Of a stretch of 64,000 nt of DNA, positions 7,846-17,382 are shown piece by piece (position 1 is the first letter of the stretch; the number at the start of each line of letters is the position of its first letter). The position numbers were made by a program, and so were the translations under genes. The DNA lies in contig CAMWMR010000015.1 in NCBI GenBank assembly GCA_947175425.1, positions 1 through 64,000 of the forward strand. The letters run 5' to 3'. This DNA is from an uncultured Porphyromonadaceae bacterium (GTDB lineage: Bacteria; Bacteroidota; Bacteroidia; Bacteroidales; Muribaculaceae). The notes beneath the pieces are model-generated. The model saw nothing but the letters and a program-made list of their open reading frames with translations. It ran no database searches and was not told where the DNA came from.

Positions 7846-10552
7846 CGAAAAGTGAAATGGGTTCATCGGAGTTTTCGGAGGAGAGGTCAACAATTTCGGC
7901 GCTGTCGTCGGCGAATACGGGAGTTTCCTGCGAATCGTCATCGGCAGCTTCGGCGGCATCCTCTTCCGCTTCGGGGACATCGAGGAGAGTTACGTCGCGA
8001 AGCTCCAGGGTGGTGAGTCGTTTTCCTCTTGCCTTGAACGATTTTACACCGATATATTCCACCGCGTCCAGTTCGAGCGGCACACGGGCTTCATCGGCAA
8101 ACTCAAGTTTCAGCACCGGATGCTTTGCATCGGTGAGGAGAATGAGCGACGAGCGTTCGGTTTCGCCAACGAAACGCTGCTTTCGCGGCGAGTCTTCGAA
8201 TGTGAAACGCTTCACATAGGGATAACCTTGCTCGGCATCGTTGAGAACAGCCGTCCACACTGTTTTGGGACGGAATTTTTCTATACGGAGAATATTGTCG
8301 TCGTAGTGGTTTGTGGTCTCGAATCCGGTTGTATAGTATTCGCCGTTACGGGTTACGACAAGCACACGGTCGGTACCGCCGAATTCGCCGAGGAACATTC
8401 CGCGGCCGTCGTAGTTTATTCGGAGGACATCTTTATCGAACCACACGTTGCGGCCGCCGAGAGTGGATACGCCACGCTCCTTGAGGGTTATGCGCGCCAC
8501 TTCGTTTTTGGTGACGAGGTTGCCCTGCGCACCGCGGCCTTTGATGGCGAGTTTGCTGAAATCGACATCGAAGCACTGGTTCTTCAGGCGCAGTTTGGGT
8601 TTCAATGTTACTTTAACGACTTCGGCCTCGCCGTTGGGATTGGCCGAGAACCACAGTATGCGGGTGCCGGGCAAGCCGGCGGTGAGCTGATACTCGCGGT
8701 CGCGGGCAAGTCCGGTGGCCACAAAACGTTTCATATAATATATTCCGCCACGGCCGTTCTGATATATCACGTTGTATACGGTTCGTTTGTCGTCGCGCTT
8801 GAAAACGTTGAGGTACAACACATCCTTGCCTTTGCCCACCGAGAGTTTTTCCTGCACTTTTACAATTTTATACCGTCCGTCGCGATAGAAAATAATTATA
8901 TCGTCCAGGCTGGAGCAGTTGCAAATGAACTCGTCCTTTTTGAGTGATGTGCCTATAAAGCCTTCCTCGCGGTTGAAGTAGAGTTTTTCGTTGGCCTCGG
9001 CCACGTTGGCGGCATGAATGTTGTCGAAGCTGCGGAGCTGGGTACGCCGCGGATATGCCGCGCCGTACTTGGTTTTGAGATAGTTGTACCACTCTACCGT
9101 AACATCGTCGATATGCTCTATTTTATCGAGGGTATCGGCAATTCGCGCCTGTAGGGCAGCGATTGCACGGTTGGCCTCGTCGGAGTTAAAGCGCAGAATA
9201 CGTTTCATTTTAATTTCGAGCAGGCGCAGAATGTCGTCGCGCGTCACCGCTCGTGTGAACGACGGTTTGAAAGGTTCGAGGCGTTTGTCGATGTGTGCTA
9301 CGGCAGTATCTATATCCTTGGCCTGTTCGTATTCCGCATCCTTGTAAATGCGGTTTTCGATAAATATTTTTTCGAGTGTGGCGCAAAGGAGCTGCTCGCG
9401 GGTTTCGTCAAGAATAACCCTTAGTTCGGCATCTATAATCCGGCGTGTCGTGTCCACGTTGTGACGCAGCACATCGCTCACGCCGAGGAAGCACGGTTTG
9501 TTGTCGCGTATCACACAGCAGTTGGGCGAAATATTCACCTCACAGTCGGTAAAGGCGTAGAGTGCATCGATTGTCTTGTCGCTTGATGTTCCGGGTATAA
9601 GATGAATAATAATTGACGCGACCTCGGTGGTGTTGTTCTCCACCTTTCGCAGCTTTATCTGTCCGCGTTCAAAGGCTTTGAGAATAGACTCGATGAGCGA
9701 ATCGGATGTTTTACCGAAGGGCAGTTCGGTAATATTGAGCGTTTTGGCATCTATTTTTTCGATTTTTGCGCGCACTTTAACCGCGCCGCCGCGACGTCCG
9801 TCGTTGTAACGCGATACGTCCACCATACCGCCCGTCATAAAATCGGGATACAGCTCGAAATCGCGTCCTCTCACATAGTCGATTGCGGCATCAAGGAGTT
9901 CGTTGAAGTTGTGCGGCAGAATCTTGGACGACAAACCCACGGCAATACCCTCGGCACCCTGAGCGAGAAGGAGCGGGAATTTCACGGGCAAAGTCACCGG
10001 CTCGCGTTTGCGGCCGTCGTAACTCATTGTCCACTCCGTAACCTTTGGATTGAACAGTACATCGGCGGCGAAAAGCGACAGACGAGCCTCAATATAACGT
10101 GCAGCAGCGGCAGCCGAGCCCGTCAGGATGTTACCCCAGTTACCCTGCGTTTCCACAAGCAGCTCCTTCTGACCGAGCTGCACAAGGGCGTCGGTAATGG
10201 ACTGGTCGCCATGCGGATGATACTGCATGGTTGTACCCACAATATTCGCCACCTTGTTGAAGCGCCCGTCGTCGATTGTTTTCATTGCGTGCAGAATACG
10301 TCTCTGCACCGGTTTGAGACCGTCGTCGATATGGGGCACGGCGCGTTCCAGAATAACATAGGACGCATACTCCAGGAAGCACGTCTGGAACATGCCTCTG
10401 AGGTGATGACGCACCACTTCGCCGGGAGGGGAATAGGGCTTCTGGCGGCGTGGTGTTTCGGGGGTATCCGCTACCGGTTCGTTGTCGGTGTAGGGAAGTT
10501 CGGTATCAGGTTCGGTATCGTTGATGAATTCGTCGTCGTTGATGTCGCTCAT
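7829..10552 (-). CDS. parC: DNA topoisomerase IV subunit A (ParC/GyrA family)
   Basis: 907-aa type IIA topoisomerase subunit that cuts and passes duplex DNA. The active-site tyrosine is Y153 in AARYIEARLS. The DNA gate includes DGLKPVQRRILHAM and HPHGDQSITDALV, and the C-terminal half forms the beta-pinwheel repeats. I see no QRRGGKG GyrA box, which favours ParC over GyrA; the acidic C-terminal tail (about 50 residues rich in Asp/Glu) is unusual. Start ATG 10552 matches the conserved N-terminus better than the upstream TTG. Partner parE is not in this window. It heads an operon with a DUF3316 protein and an S41 peptidase. Confidence 0.9.
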   Translation of the reverse strand: MSDINDDEFINDTEPDTELPYTDNEPVADTPETPRRQKPYSPPGEVVRHHLRGMFQTCFLEYASYVILERAVPHIDDGLKPVQRRILHAMKTIDDGRFNKVANIVGTTMQYHPHGDQSITDALVQLGQKELLVETQGNWGNILTGSAAAAARYIEARLSLFAADVLFNPKVTEWTMSYDGRKREPVTLPVKFPLLLAQGAEGIAVGLSSKILPHNFNELLDAAIDYVRGRDFELYPDFMTGGMVDVSRYNDGRRGGAVKVRAKIEKIDAKTLNITELPFGKTSDSLIESILKAFERGQIKLRKVENNTTEVASIIIHLIPGTSSDKTIDALYAFTDCEVNISPNCCVIRDNKPCFLGVSDVLRHNVDTTRRIIDAELRVILDETREQLLCATLEKIFIENRIYKDAEYEQAKDIDTAVAHIDKRLEPFKPSFTRAVTRDDILRLLEIKMKRILRFNSDEANRAIAALQARIADTLDKIEHIDDVTVEWYNYLKTKYGAAYPRRTQLRSFDNIHAANVAEANEKLYFNREEGFIGTSLKKDEFICNCSSLDDIIIFYRDGRYKIVKVQEKLSVGKGKDVLYLNVFKRDDKRTVYNVIYQNGRGGIYYMKRFVATGLARDREYQLTAGLPGTRILWFSANPNGEAEVVKVTLKPKLRLKNQCFDVDFSKLAIKGRGAQGNLVTKNEVARITLKERGVSTLGGRNVWFDKDVLRINYDGRGMFLGEFGGTDRVLVVTRNGEYYTTGFETTNHYDDNILRIEKFRPKTVWTAVLNDAEQGYPYVKRFTFEDSPRKQRFVGETERSSLILLTDAKHPVLKLEFADEARVPLELDAVEYIGVKSFKARGKRLTTLELRDVTLLDVPEAEEDAAEAADDDSQETPVFADDSAEIVDLSSENSDEPISLFDDEDI

Positions 10553-10576
10553 TTTTGATTTTAATCCAATTTTGCA

Positions 10577-10606
10577 CAAATTTAGCAAAAAAAATCGAGA
10601 TTACAA
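10577..10606 (-). promoter_or_regulatory. Promoter of the parC operon
   Basis: On the minus strand, TTG (10606-10604), a 19-bp spacer and TAAATTTG (10584-10577) lie 25 nt before the parC ATG. The fit to the Bacteroidota consensus is good. The 150 bp between this and the rpmB promoter show no other feature. Confidence 0.7.
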
Positions 10607-10759
10607 CATTATATATAAGGCATGGATGCGGAATTAAGGCACATACTCGCAATTTCGGGACAACTTTTGCGGCGGCATGGCAGAGTTGCGCGTATAGTGC
10701 TTGTCGGGAATCAGCAACATTGTATAATGAAAAAAATATTGGATTGAGGCGCTAAAATA

Positions 10760-10791
10760 TTTGGTAGTTAGAAAAAAATTTCGTTACTTTG
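10760..10791 (+). promoter_or_regulatory. Promoter of rpmB-rpmG-DUF4295
   Basis: TTTG (10760-10763), a 20-bp spacer and TTACTTTG (10784-10791). Transcription should begin near 10798, giving a ~125-nt leader. Confidence 0.7.
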
Positions 10792-10797
10792 CAGCCT

Positions 10798-10874
10798 GAA
10801 ATGTGGCCTGTTACATTAAAAAGCCCGGGAAAGTGATGCGTCCCGAGTGATATGAGGAATGTAACCACGGCTGC
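10798..10874 (+). promoter_or_regulatory. Candidate structured leader of the rpmB operon
   Basis: GTG (10803-10805) and GTTACATT (10810-10817) pair with AATGTAAC (10858-10865) and CAC (10866-10868), enclosing a second hairpin CGGGA/TCCCG (10826-10830 / 10841-10845). The fold ends 50 nt before the rpmB start. Its placement in a ribosomal-protein operon suggests an autoregulatory leader that binds a product of the operon, which is an inference. Confidence 0.5.
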
Positions 10875-10924
10875 AAAATCTTGATGTACAATAAAATAGA
10901 AATAACGATAAACCAGTAACTGCC

Positions 10925-11188
10925 ATGTCAAAGATTTGTCAAATCACCGGCAAAAAAGCGATGGTTGGTAACAACGTCTCGCATTCGAAGCGTCGCACCA
11001 AACGCAAATTCAACGTTAACCTCTTCACCAAAAAGTTCTACTGGGTAGAACAGGACATGTGGATTAGCCTCACCATTTCCGCTGCAGGCCTCCGCACTAT
11101 CAACAAACTCGGTCTTAACGCAGCCATGACTCAGGCAGCCGAAAAAGGCTATCTGCAGGGTGCCGACATCAAGGTAATCGGTTTCTAA
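10925..11188 (+). CDS. rpmB: 50S ribosomal protein bL28
   Basis: 87-aa large-subunit protein. The start [29 protein letters not shown] is the bL28 signature. Only one Cys is present, so this is the zinc-free (C-minus) form. It is first in a three-gene operon with rpmG and a DUF4295 gene, with gaps of 27 and 13 nt. Confidence 0.97.
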   Translation: MSKICQITGKKAMVGNNVSHSKRRTKRKFNVNLFTKKFYWVEQDMWISLTISAAGLRTINKLGLNAAMTQAAEKGYLQGADIKVIGF

Positions 11189-11215
11189 TCATCCGCATAA
11201 AAAAGCAATAACACT

Positions 11216-11404
11216 ATGGCAAAGAAAGCAAAAGGCAATCGCGTGCAGGTGATTCTCGAATGCACCGAACACAAGGCATCCGGCATGCCCGGCACAAGCC
11301 GTTACATCACCACCAAAAACCGCAAGAACACAACCGAGCGTCTTGAACTGAAGAAATACAATCCTATTCTCAAGCGCGTAACTGTTCACAAAGAAATTAA
11401 ATAA
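11216..11404 (+). CDS. rpmG: 50S ribosomal protein bL33
   Basis: 62-aa large-subunit protein; [26 protein letters not shown] and LELKKYNP are the family landmarks. The usual two CxxC zinc ribbons are absent, so like the adjacent bL28 it is the zinc-independent paralogue. Confidence 0.97.
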   Translation: MAKKAKGNRVQVILECTEHKASGMPGTSRYITTKNRKNTTERLELKKYNPILKRVTVHKEIK

Positions 11405-11417
11405 ACAATACTGAGAT

Positions 11418-11567
11418 ATGGCAAAGAAAACCGTTGCATCGCTCCAGAAAGGCGAAGGACGCACATATAGCAAGGTTATTAAGATGGTGAAATCGCCCAA
11501 AACCGGCGCATACACCTTCAAAGAAGAAATGGTTCCTAACGACGCCGTTAAGGACGCTCTCAAATAA
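11418..11567 (+). CDS. DUF4295 family small basic protein
   Basis: 49 codons starting MAKKTVASLQKGEGRTYSKV and ending DAVKDALK. This is the Bacteroidota-specific DUF4295 protein that typically follows rpmB and rpmG. It is small, Lys-rich and cotranscribed with two ribosomal proteins, so a ribosome-associated role is likely (inference from context). It is easy to miss because of its size. Confidence 0.85.
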   Translation: MAKKTVASLQKGEGRTYSKVIKMVKSPKTGAYTFKEEMVPNDAVKDALK

Positions 11568-11593
11568 AAAATTCATACCCGTTATAAATGCGC

Positions 11594-11624
11594 GGCAGGC
11601 AGACCTCCAAAGGGCCTGCCTGCC
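11594..11624 (+). terminator. Hairpin after the rpmB operon
   Basis: GGCAGGCAG (11594-11602) and CTGCCTGCC (11616-11624) form a 9-bp perfect stem 27 nt after the DUF4295 stop. No T tract follows, so it may be an mRNA-stabilising hairpin rather than a true intrinsic terminator. Confidence 0.55.
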
Positions 11625-11694
11625 ATGCGTTCATTTAAACTGTGCCGGTACTTGACGAATTGCGCGTTTTATCCGGCCTATTAGCTTTTCCTGA

Positions 11695-13008
11695 ATGAAA
11701 GTTTTAAAATTCGGTGGCACTTCCGTCGGGAATCCGGACCGCATAAAACATGTGGCCCGACTGGTGATGGAAGAACCTGAAAACGTGGTGGTGCTCTCGG
11801 CAATGTCGGGAACAACAAACACGCTGGTGGAAATTTCCGAGTACCTCTATAAAAACAACATCCCGGGGGCTCAGGAAACAATAAACCATCTCGAAGCAAA
11901 GTACAAGGCTGTTATTGCCGAACTGCTCGAAACGCAGGCAGCTCGCGAAGAAGCAAGCGCATCTATCGCCCGCACAATGGCATTGCTGAGAGCCTACTGC
12001 AGCGAGCGCTTTTCGCCCGAAGCCGAAAAGGAAATCCTCGCTCAAGGCGAACTCATGTCCACGGCTCTTATGGTTGCCCTTTTGCGTGAACAGGGATACA
12101 AACCAGCACTCCTCCCTGCCCTGGACTACATGAAAACGCTGGAAAACGGCGAGCCCGACATGCAGCACATCGGTGCTACACTGCGAAGAATGATAGATCT
12201 TGAGCCCCAAGCCGATATATTCATAACGCAGGGATACATATGCCGCAACAACCGCGGAGGTATCGACAACCTCAAACGCGGCGGAAGCGACTACACCGCA
12301 TCAATAATCGGTGCCGTGCTCAATGCCGATGAGATACAAATATGGACCGACATCGACGGCATGCACAACAACGACCCCCGTTACGTTGAAGGCACCCGCC
12401 CAGTACATCACCTCCATTTTGAGGAAGCCGCCGAACTCGCCTACTTCGGCGCAAAAATCCTGCACCCCTCCTGCGTTCTCCCGGCCAAGCTCCACAACAT
12501 TCCCGTGCGCCTGCTCAACACCATGGAGCCGCACGCCACCGGCACGCTTATATACAACTCGGCACCCGATGGCACAATAAAAGCCATAGCCGCAAAGGAC
12601 AACATTACGGCCATTAAAATTAAATCGGGACGAATGCTGCTTGCCTACGGTTTCCTTCACAAAGTTTTTGAAACTTTCGAAAACCACCGCACAAGCATCG
12701 ACATGATGGCCACCTCCGAAGTTGGCGTAAGCGTTACCGTCGACGACGACAGCCGCCTCGCCGCCATTGTCGACGACCTCAAGCACTTCGGAACCGTTTC
12801 CGTGGACAAGGACATGGTGATTATATGTATTGTGGGCGACCTCGAATGGCACAACTGCGGATTCGAAGCCCGCGCCCTGAACGCTCTGGCCGACATTCCC
12901 GTGCGCATGATAAGCTACGGCGGCTCAAACTACAATATTTCGGTCCTTATACGCAAGGAGGACAAAATCAAAGCCCTGCAGGCGCTCAGCGAGCACCTTT
13001 TTCAATAA
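11695..13008 (+). CDS. lysC: Aspartate kinase (monofunctional)
   Basis: 437-aa kinase that phosphorylates L-aspartate, the entry step to lysine, threonine and methionine. MKVLKFGGTSVG at the N-terminus is the ATP/aspartate-binding signature. RGGSDYTASIIGAVLNAD and WTDIDGMHNNDPR complete the kinase domain (about 1-270). The C-terminal part (about 300-437) has tandem ACT domains that normally carry lysine or threonine feedback control. No homoserine dehydrogenase fusion is present. It probably heads an operon with the ABC-F gene 18 nt downstream. I see no lysine riboswitch upstream. Confidence 0.95.
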   Translation: MKVLKFGGTSVGNPDRIKHVARLVMEEPENVVVLSAMSGTTNTLVEISEYLYKNNIPGAQETINHLEAKYKAVIAELLETQAAREEASASIARTMALLRAYCSERFSPEAEKEILAQGELMSTALMVALLREQGYKPALLPALDYMKTLENGEPDMQHIGATLRRMIDLEPQADIFITQGYICRNNRGGIDNLKRGGSDYTASIIGAVLNADEIQIWTDIDGMHNNDPRYVEGTRPVHHLHFEEAAELAYFGAKILHPSCVLPAKLHNIPVRLLNTMEPHATGTLIYNSAPDGTIKAIAAKDNITAIKIKSGRMLLAYGFLHKVFETFENHRTSIDMMATSEVGVSVTVDDDSRLAAIVDDLKHFGTVSVDKDMVIICIVGDLEWHNCGFEARALNALADIPVRMISYGGSNYNISVLIRKEDKIKALQALSEHLFQ

Positions 13009-13023
13009 GTACAACTAAAGTAA

Positions 13024-14643
<1,620 letters not shown>

Positions 14644-14656
14644 ACTCATCATTCCC

Positions 14657-14956
14657 ATGGTAAAACACACAGTAATGTTCCGTTTGGAGGCCGATGCCGA
14701 AAAACGCGCAGCCCTGGAATGCGAGTTCAAGGAAAAAATCGAGCAACTGCCCGCCATGATTCCCGAACTTGCAAGCATTCATGTAAACACCGACGACGGC
14801 ATTGCCGATCCCGGCAACTGGCACATTGTGCTCACCGCCGATGTTCCCGACTACGAAGCCCTGCGCCTCTATGCCGGACATCCCGAGCACCTCAAATGCG
14901 TGGCAATCATAAAGCCGTACATTGCCGCCCGCGCCTGCGTCGACTACACTTTCTAA
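14657..14956 (+). CDS. Dabb (stress-responsive A/B barrel) family protein
   Basis: 99 aa starting MVKHTVMFRL, with DPGNWHIVLTADVPDYEAL and a final VAIIKPYIAARACVDYTF, the classic Dabb dimeric alpha/beta-barrel pattern. The family contains small enzymes and stress proteins of mostly unknown substrate. ATG 14657 lies 13 nt after the ABC-F stop, so the two are probably cotranscribed. A strong terminator follows. Confidence 0.85.
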   Translation: MVKHTVMFRLEADAEKRAALECEFKEKIEQLPAMIPELASIHVNTDDGIADPGNWHIVLTADVPDYEALRLYAGHPEHLKCVAIIKPYIAARACVDYTF

Positions 14957-14982
14957 GCCCGCGCCCGGCACGCCGGAACACA

Positions 14983-15020
14983 CAACGCCGCCCTCTTTGC
15001 GAGAGCGGCGTTTTTCTCTT
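14983..15020 (+). terminator. Intrinsic terminator after the lysC operon
   Basis: AACGCCGC (14984-14991) pairs with GCGGCGTT (15005-15012), followed by a T-rich tract (TTTTTCTCTTTTT). Confidence 0.88.
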
Positions 15021-15089
15021 TTTGACATTGAAAAAACTTTTATATTAAAAAATTGTTACATAAATTATAGGATTATTCTCAAAAATAGC

Positions 15090-15097
15090 TAATTTTG
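15090..15097 (+). promoter_or_regulatory. -7 box upstream of the winged-helix gene
   Basis: TAATTTTG followed by C, 67 nt before the start at 15165. No convincing -33 TTTG is seen. Confidence 0.5.
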
Positions 15098-15164
15098 CAC
15101 ATCTCATACACCAAACGACGAAATCGAACACATAATTGAAGTCTAACAAATAAAAACATTCAAC

Positions 15165-15383
15165 ATGAACACAGAAGTTATCGGCACAAATGCCGGCTCC
15201 GTATGGGTAGCTCTAAGCACCGCCGAAACCCTTGGCGTTAAACAGATTAAAAAAATTACCAAACTCAAAGACAAAGAAGTTTACGCCGCTCTCGGCTGGC
15301 TTGCCCGCGAAAACAAAATTGTACTCGCCGCCGACCCCGAGGACGAAAAGGAACTTCTCGTTTCTCTCGTACAGGACAAATAA
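15165..15383 (+). CDS. Winged helix-turn-helix protein (DUF2582-like)
   Basis: 72-aa protein of the small winged-helix family (DUF2582 / wHTH_10) common in Bacteroidota. The pattern GSVWVALSTAETLGVKQIKKITKLKDKEVYAALGWLARENKI gives helix-turn-helix plus the recognition helix, with a beta-wing following. DNA binding is expected from the fold, but no target is known. It is monocistronic, flanked by its own -7 box and a 13-bp hairpin. Confidence 0.85.
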   Translation: MNTEVIGTNAGSVWVALSTAETLGVKQIKKITKLKDKEVYAALGWLARENKIVLAADPEDEKELLVSLVQDK

Positions 15384-15402
15384 GCCCCTTCACCACCATA
15401 AC

Positions 15403-15434
15403 GCAGCGGGTTGCCTCAAACGGCAATCCGCTGC
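15403..15434 (+). terminator. 13-bp hairpin after the winged-helix gene
   Basis: GCAGCGGGTTGCC (15403-15415) pairs with GGCAATCCGCTGC (15422-15434) with a single G-U wobble and a 6-nt loop. There is no T tract; the -33 TTG of the next promoter begins immediately after it. Confidence 0.6.
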
Positions 15435-15465
15435 TTGCATATAAAGCATTATTTAGCTAAATTTG
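15435..15465 (+). promoter_or_regulatory. Promoter of the orphan histidine kinase
   Basis: TTG (15435-15437), a 20-bp spacer and TAAATTTG (15458-15465), 25 nt before the ATG at 15490. Confidence 0.65.
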
Positions 15466-15489
15466 CACCTGCGGTTTCCCCGAACTGTT

Positions 15490-16722
15490 ATGGCAAATAT
15501 ATACGAACTGCGCCGATACGGCAAAATTGCTTTCCTGATAGCCTCTGCTCTTGTGGTGGCCGGATTCCTCTATTTCTCCGACGGTCTTATCCGCGACCTC
15601 TCGGCCGCCGAGCGCGAACGCATGCAGATATGGGCCGGTGCTACTCGCGAACTCGTGGCCGCCACGGCAATGGCCGACGATGACATTTCGGGAACCGACA
15701 TAGATTTTCTTCTGGATATTATAAAAAGCAACACTACCATTCCCGTGCTGCTTACCGACGGCGACGGACGCCTGCTGCAGCAACGCAACTTCGCGCTGCC
15801 CGTTCCCGGCGACACTCTTGCAATAGGCTTGCCGCAGAACGACCGCAACATCCGTTTTTTAGAGGACAAGCTCGAGCGCTTGAGGCGTTCCAACAACTGC
15901 ATTGAAATTGAAATAGCTCCCGGGCTTAACCAATATCTCTACTACGAGGACTCCACTCTGCTTAAACGCATGAGTGTGTTCCCCTATATCCAGGTGCTTG
16001 TAATGCTGGCATTTATTGCCGTGGTATATTTTGCCGTGCTATCCACAAAAAAAGCCGAGCAGAACAAGGTGTGGGTGGGTCTCAGCAAAGAAACGGCGCA
16101 CCAGCTCGGAACACCAATTTCCTCGCTCATGGCATGGATGGAACTGCTCCCCGAAATGGGAGTGGACGCCGATACCCTCGCCGAGATGAACAAGGATGTG
16201 AACCGGCTCAGCACAATTGCATCGCGATTCTCCAAAATAGGCTCGGCACCGCGCATGACGCCAATGGACCTCAACTCCGTTGTGCAGGACGCAACCGGAT
16301 ATATGAACACCCGCATATCGCCGCGCATAAAACTTTACTTCCACCCCGCCGCCGAAGCCGCTCAAGTGGACGCCTCGCAACCGCTGCTGGAGTGGGTTAT
16401 CGAAAACCTCATTAAAAACGCCGTCGATGCCATGGACGGTAGCGGACGCGTGGACGTGAGCGTCGGCAGCAATCCGCTGTGCCGCTTCATCGAGGTGGCC
16501 GACACCGGCAAAGGCATATCGCGCAAGAACTTCAAAACAGTTTTCAATCCCGGCTACACCACTAAAAGCCGCGGGTGGGGGCTCGGACTCACTCTTGCCA
16601 AGCGTATTATAGAAGAATATCACAAGGGAAGAATATTCGTCAAGCAATCGGAACCCGGCAAAGGAACAACATTCCGCATAGAGTTACCAGCCGGAAACAG
16701 TTGCATACCCCAACATTTTTGA
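15490..16722 (+). CDS. Membrane sensor histidine kinase
   Basis: 410-aa two-component sensor. A membrane helix near residues 12-30 and another near 165-185 bracket a ~135-residue periplasmic sensor region. The phosphoacceptor His is in KETAHQLGTPISSL. The ATPase domain shows the N box (ENLIKNAVDAM), G1 (DTGKGI) and G2 (GWGLGLTLAKR). No response regulator lies nearby, so it is an orphan in this window. The start ATG 15490 fits the promoter. The stimulus cannot be predicted. Confidence 0.9.
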   Translation: MANIYELRRYGKIAFLIASALVVAGFLYFSDGLIRDLSAAERERMQIWAGATRELVAATAMADDDISGTDIDFLLDIIKSNTTIPVLLTDGDGRLLQQRNFALPVPGDTLAIGLPQNDRNIRFLEDKLERLRRSNNCIEIEIAPGLNQYLYYEDSTLLKRMSVFPYIQVLVMLAFIAVVYFAVLSTKKAEQNKVWVGLSKETAHQLGTPISSLMAWMELLPEMGVDADTLAEMNKDVNRLSTIASRFSKIGSAPRMTPMDLNSVVQDATGYMNTRISPRIKLYFHPAAEAAQVDASQPLLEWVIENLIKNAVDAMDGSGRVDVSVGSNPLCRFIEVADTGKGISRKNFKTVFNPGYTTKSRGWGLGLTLAKRIIEEYHKGRIFVKQSEPGKGTTFRIELPAGNSCIPQHF

Positions 16723-16731
16723 GTACTTTTG
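16701..16731 (+). promoter_or_regulatory. Promoter of the SIS isomerase operon
   Basis: TTG (16701-16703), a 20-bp spacer and TACTTTTG (16724-16731). The -33 element is inside the 3' end of the histidine kinase gene. Confidence 0.65.
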
Positions 16732-16757
16732 CACTGTAAATCCCAAGAGTTTTAATC

Positions 16758-17381
16758 ATGGACATACAGCAGTCGATGCACCGGATTCTAAAAGCCGAGA
16801 GCGAAGCCATCCTTTCCATTCCCTACAGCGATTCCTATGAAAAAGCCGTGGAAGCCATTATAGAGCGGGTTCACCGTCGCGGCGGCAAGCTTGTTACAAG
16901 CGGAATGGGTAAAGCCGGCCAGATAGCAATGAACATTGCAACAACTTTTTCCTCCACAGGCACTCCGGCAGTTAACCTGCATCCCAGCGAGGCACAGCAC
17001 GGCGACCTTGGAGTTCTGCAGCCAAACGACATTGTACTGCTTATTTCCAACAGCGGAAAAACACGCGAGATTATTGAACTTGTAGAGCTTCTGCACGGAC
17101 TTTACGCCGATATTCCGACTATTGTAATTACCGGCGCGCCCGACTCCCCTCTGGCAAACCTGGCCGATATGACTCTGCTCACAGCTCCGGCTCCCGAAGT
17201 ATGTCCCCTCGGATTGACACCCACAACTTCCACAACAATGATGACCGTTATAGGCGACGTGCTTGTGGTTAACGTTATGGAACGTATTGGCTTCACCACT
17301 GCCGATTATGCCAAGCGTCACCACGGAGGGTATCTGGGACACGCGGCACGAAAAGCCGAAAACAACAGCACCCGGCAATAG
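16758..17381 (+). CDS. kdsD: SIS-only sugar-phosphate isomerase, likely arabinose-5-phosphate isomerase
   Basis: 207-aa KpsF/GutQ-type protein consisting of the SIS domain alone; the CBS pair of the ~330-aa E. coli KdsD is missing, as in the characterised Bacteroides fragilis SIS-only enzyme. D-arabinose-5-phosphate made from ribulose-5-phosphate feeds Kdo synthesis for lipid A-core. Active-site motifs are GMGKAGQIA (K52), HPSEAQHGDLG, SNSGKTREI and the C-terminal KRHHGGYLG (His). It is followed after 1 nt by a PfkB-like gene, so the two are tightly coupled. Confidence 0.85.
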   Translation: MDIQQSMHRILKAESEAILSIPYSDSYEKAVEAIIERVHRRGGKLVTSGMGKAGQIAMNIATTFSSTGTPAVNLHPSEAQHGDLGVLQPNDIVLLISNSGKTREIIELVELLHGLYADIPTIVITGAPDSPLANLADMTLLTAPAPEVCPLGLTPTTSTTMMTVIGDVLVVNVMERIGFTTADYAKRHHGGYLGHAARKAENNSTRQ

Positions 17382-17382
17382 T

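Noticed and set aside
10603-10759. Possible small RNA or ORF between the parC and rpmB promoters
   Set aside because: No terminator, no convincing fold and only a short random frame; I see nothing in it beyond the two divergent promoters.
11568-11694. Lysine riboswitch upstream of lysC
   Set aside because: The 127-nt region holds a simple 9-bp hairpin only; the multi-helix lysine aptamer would not fit and its conserved motifs are not seen.
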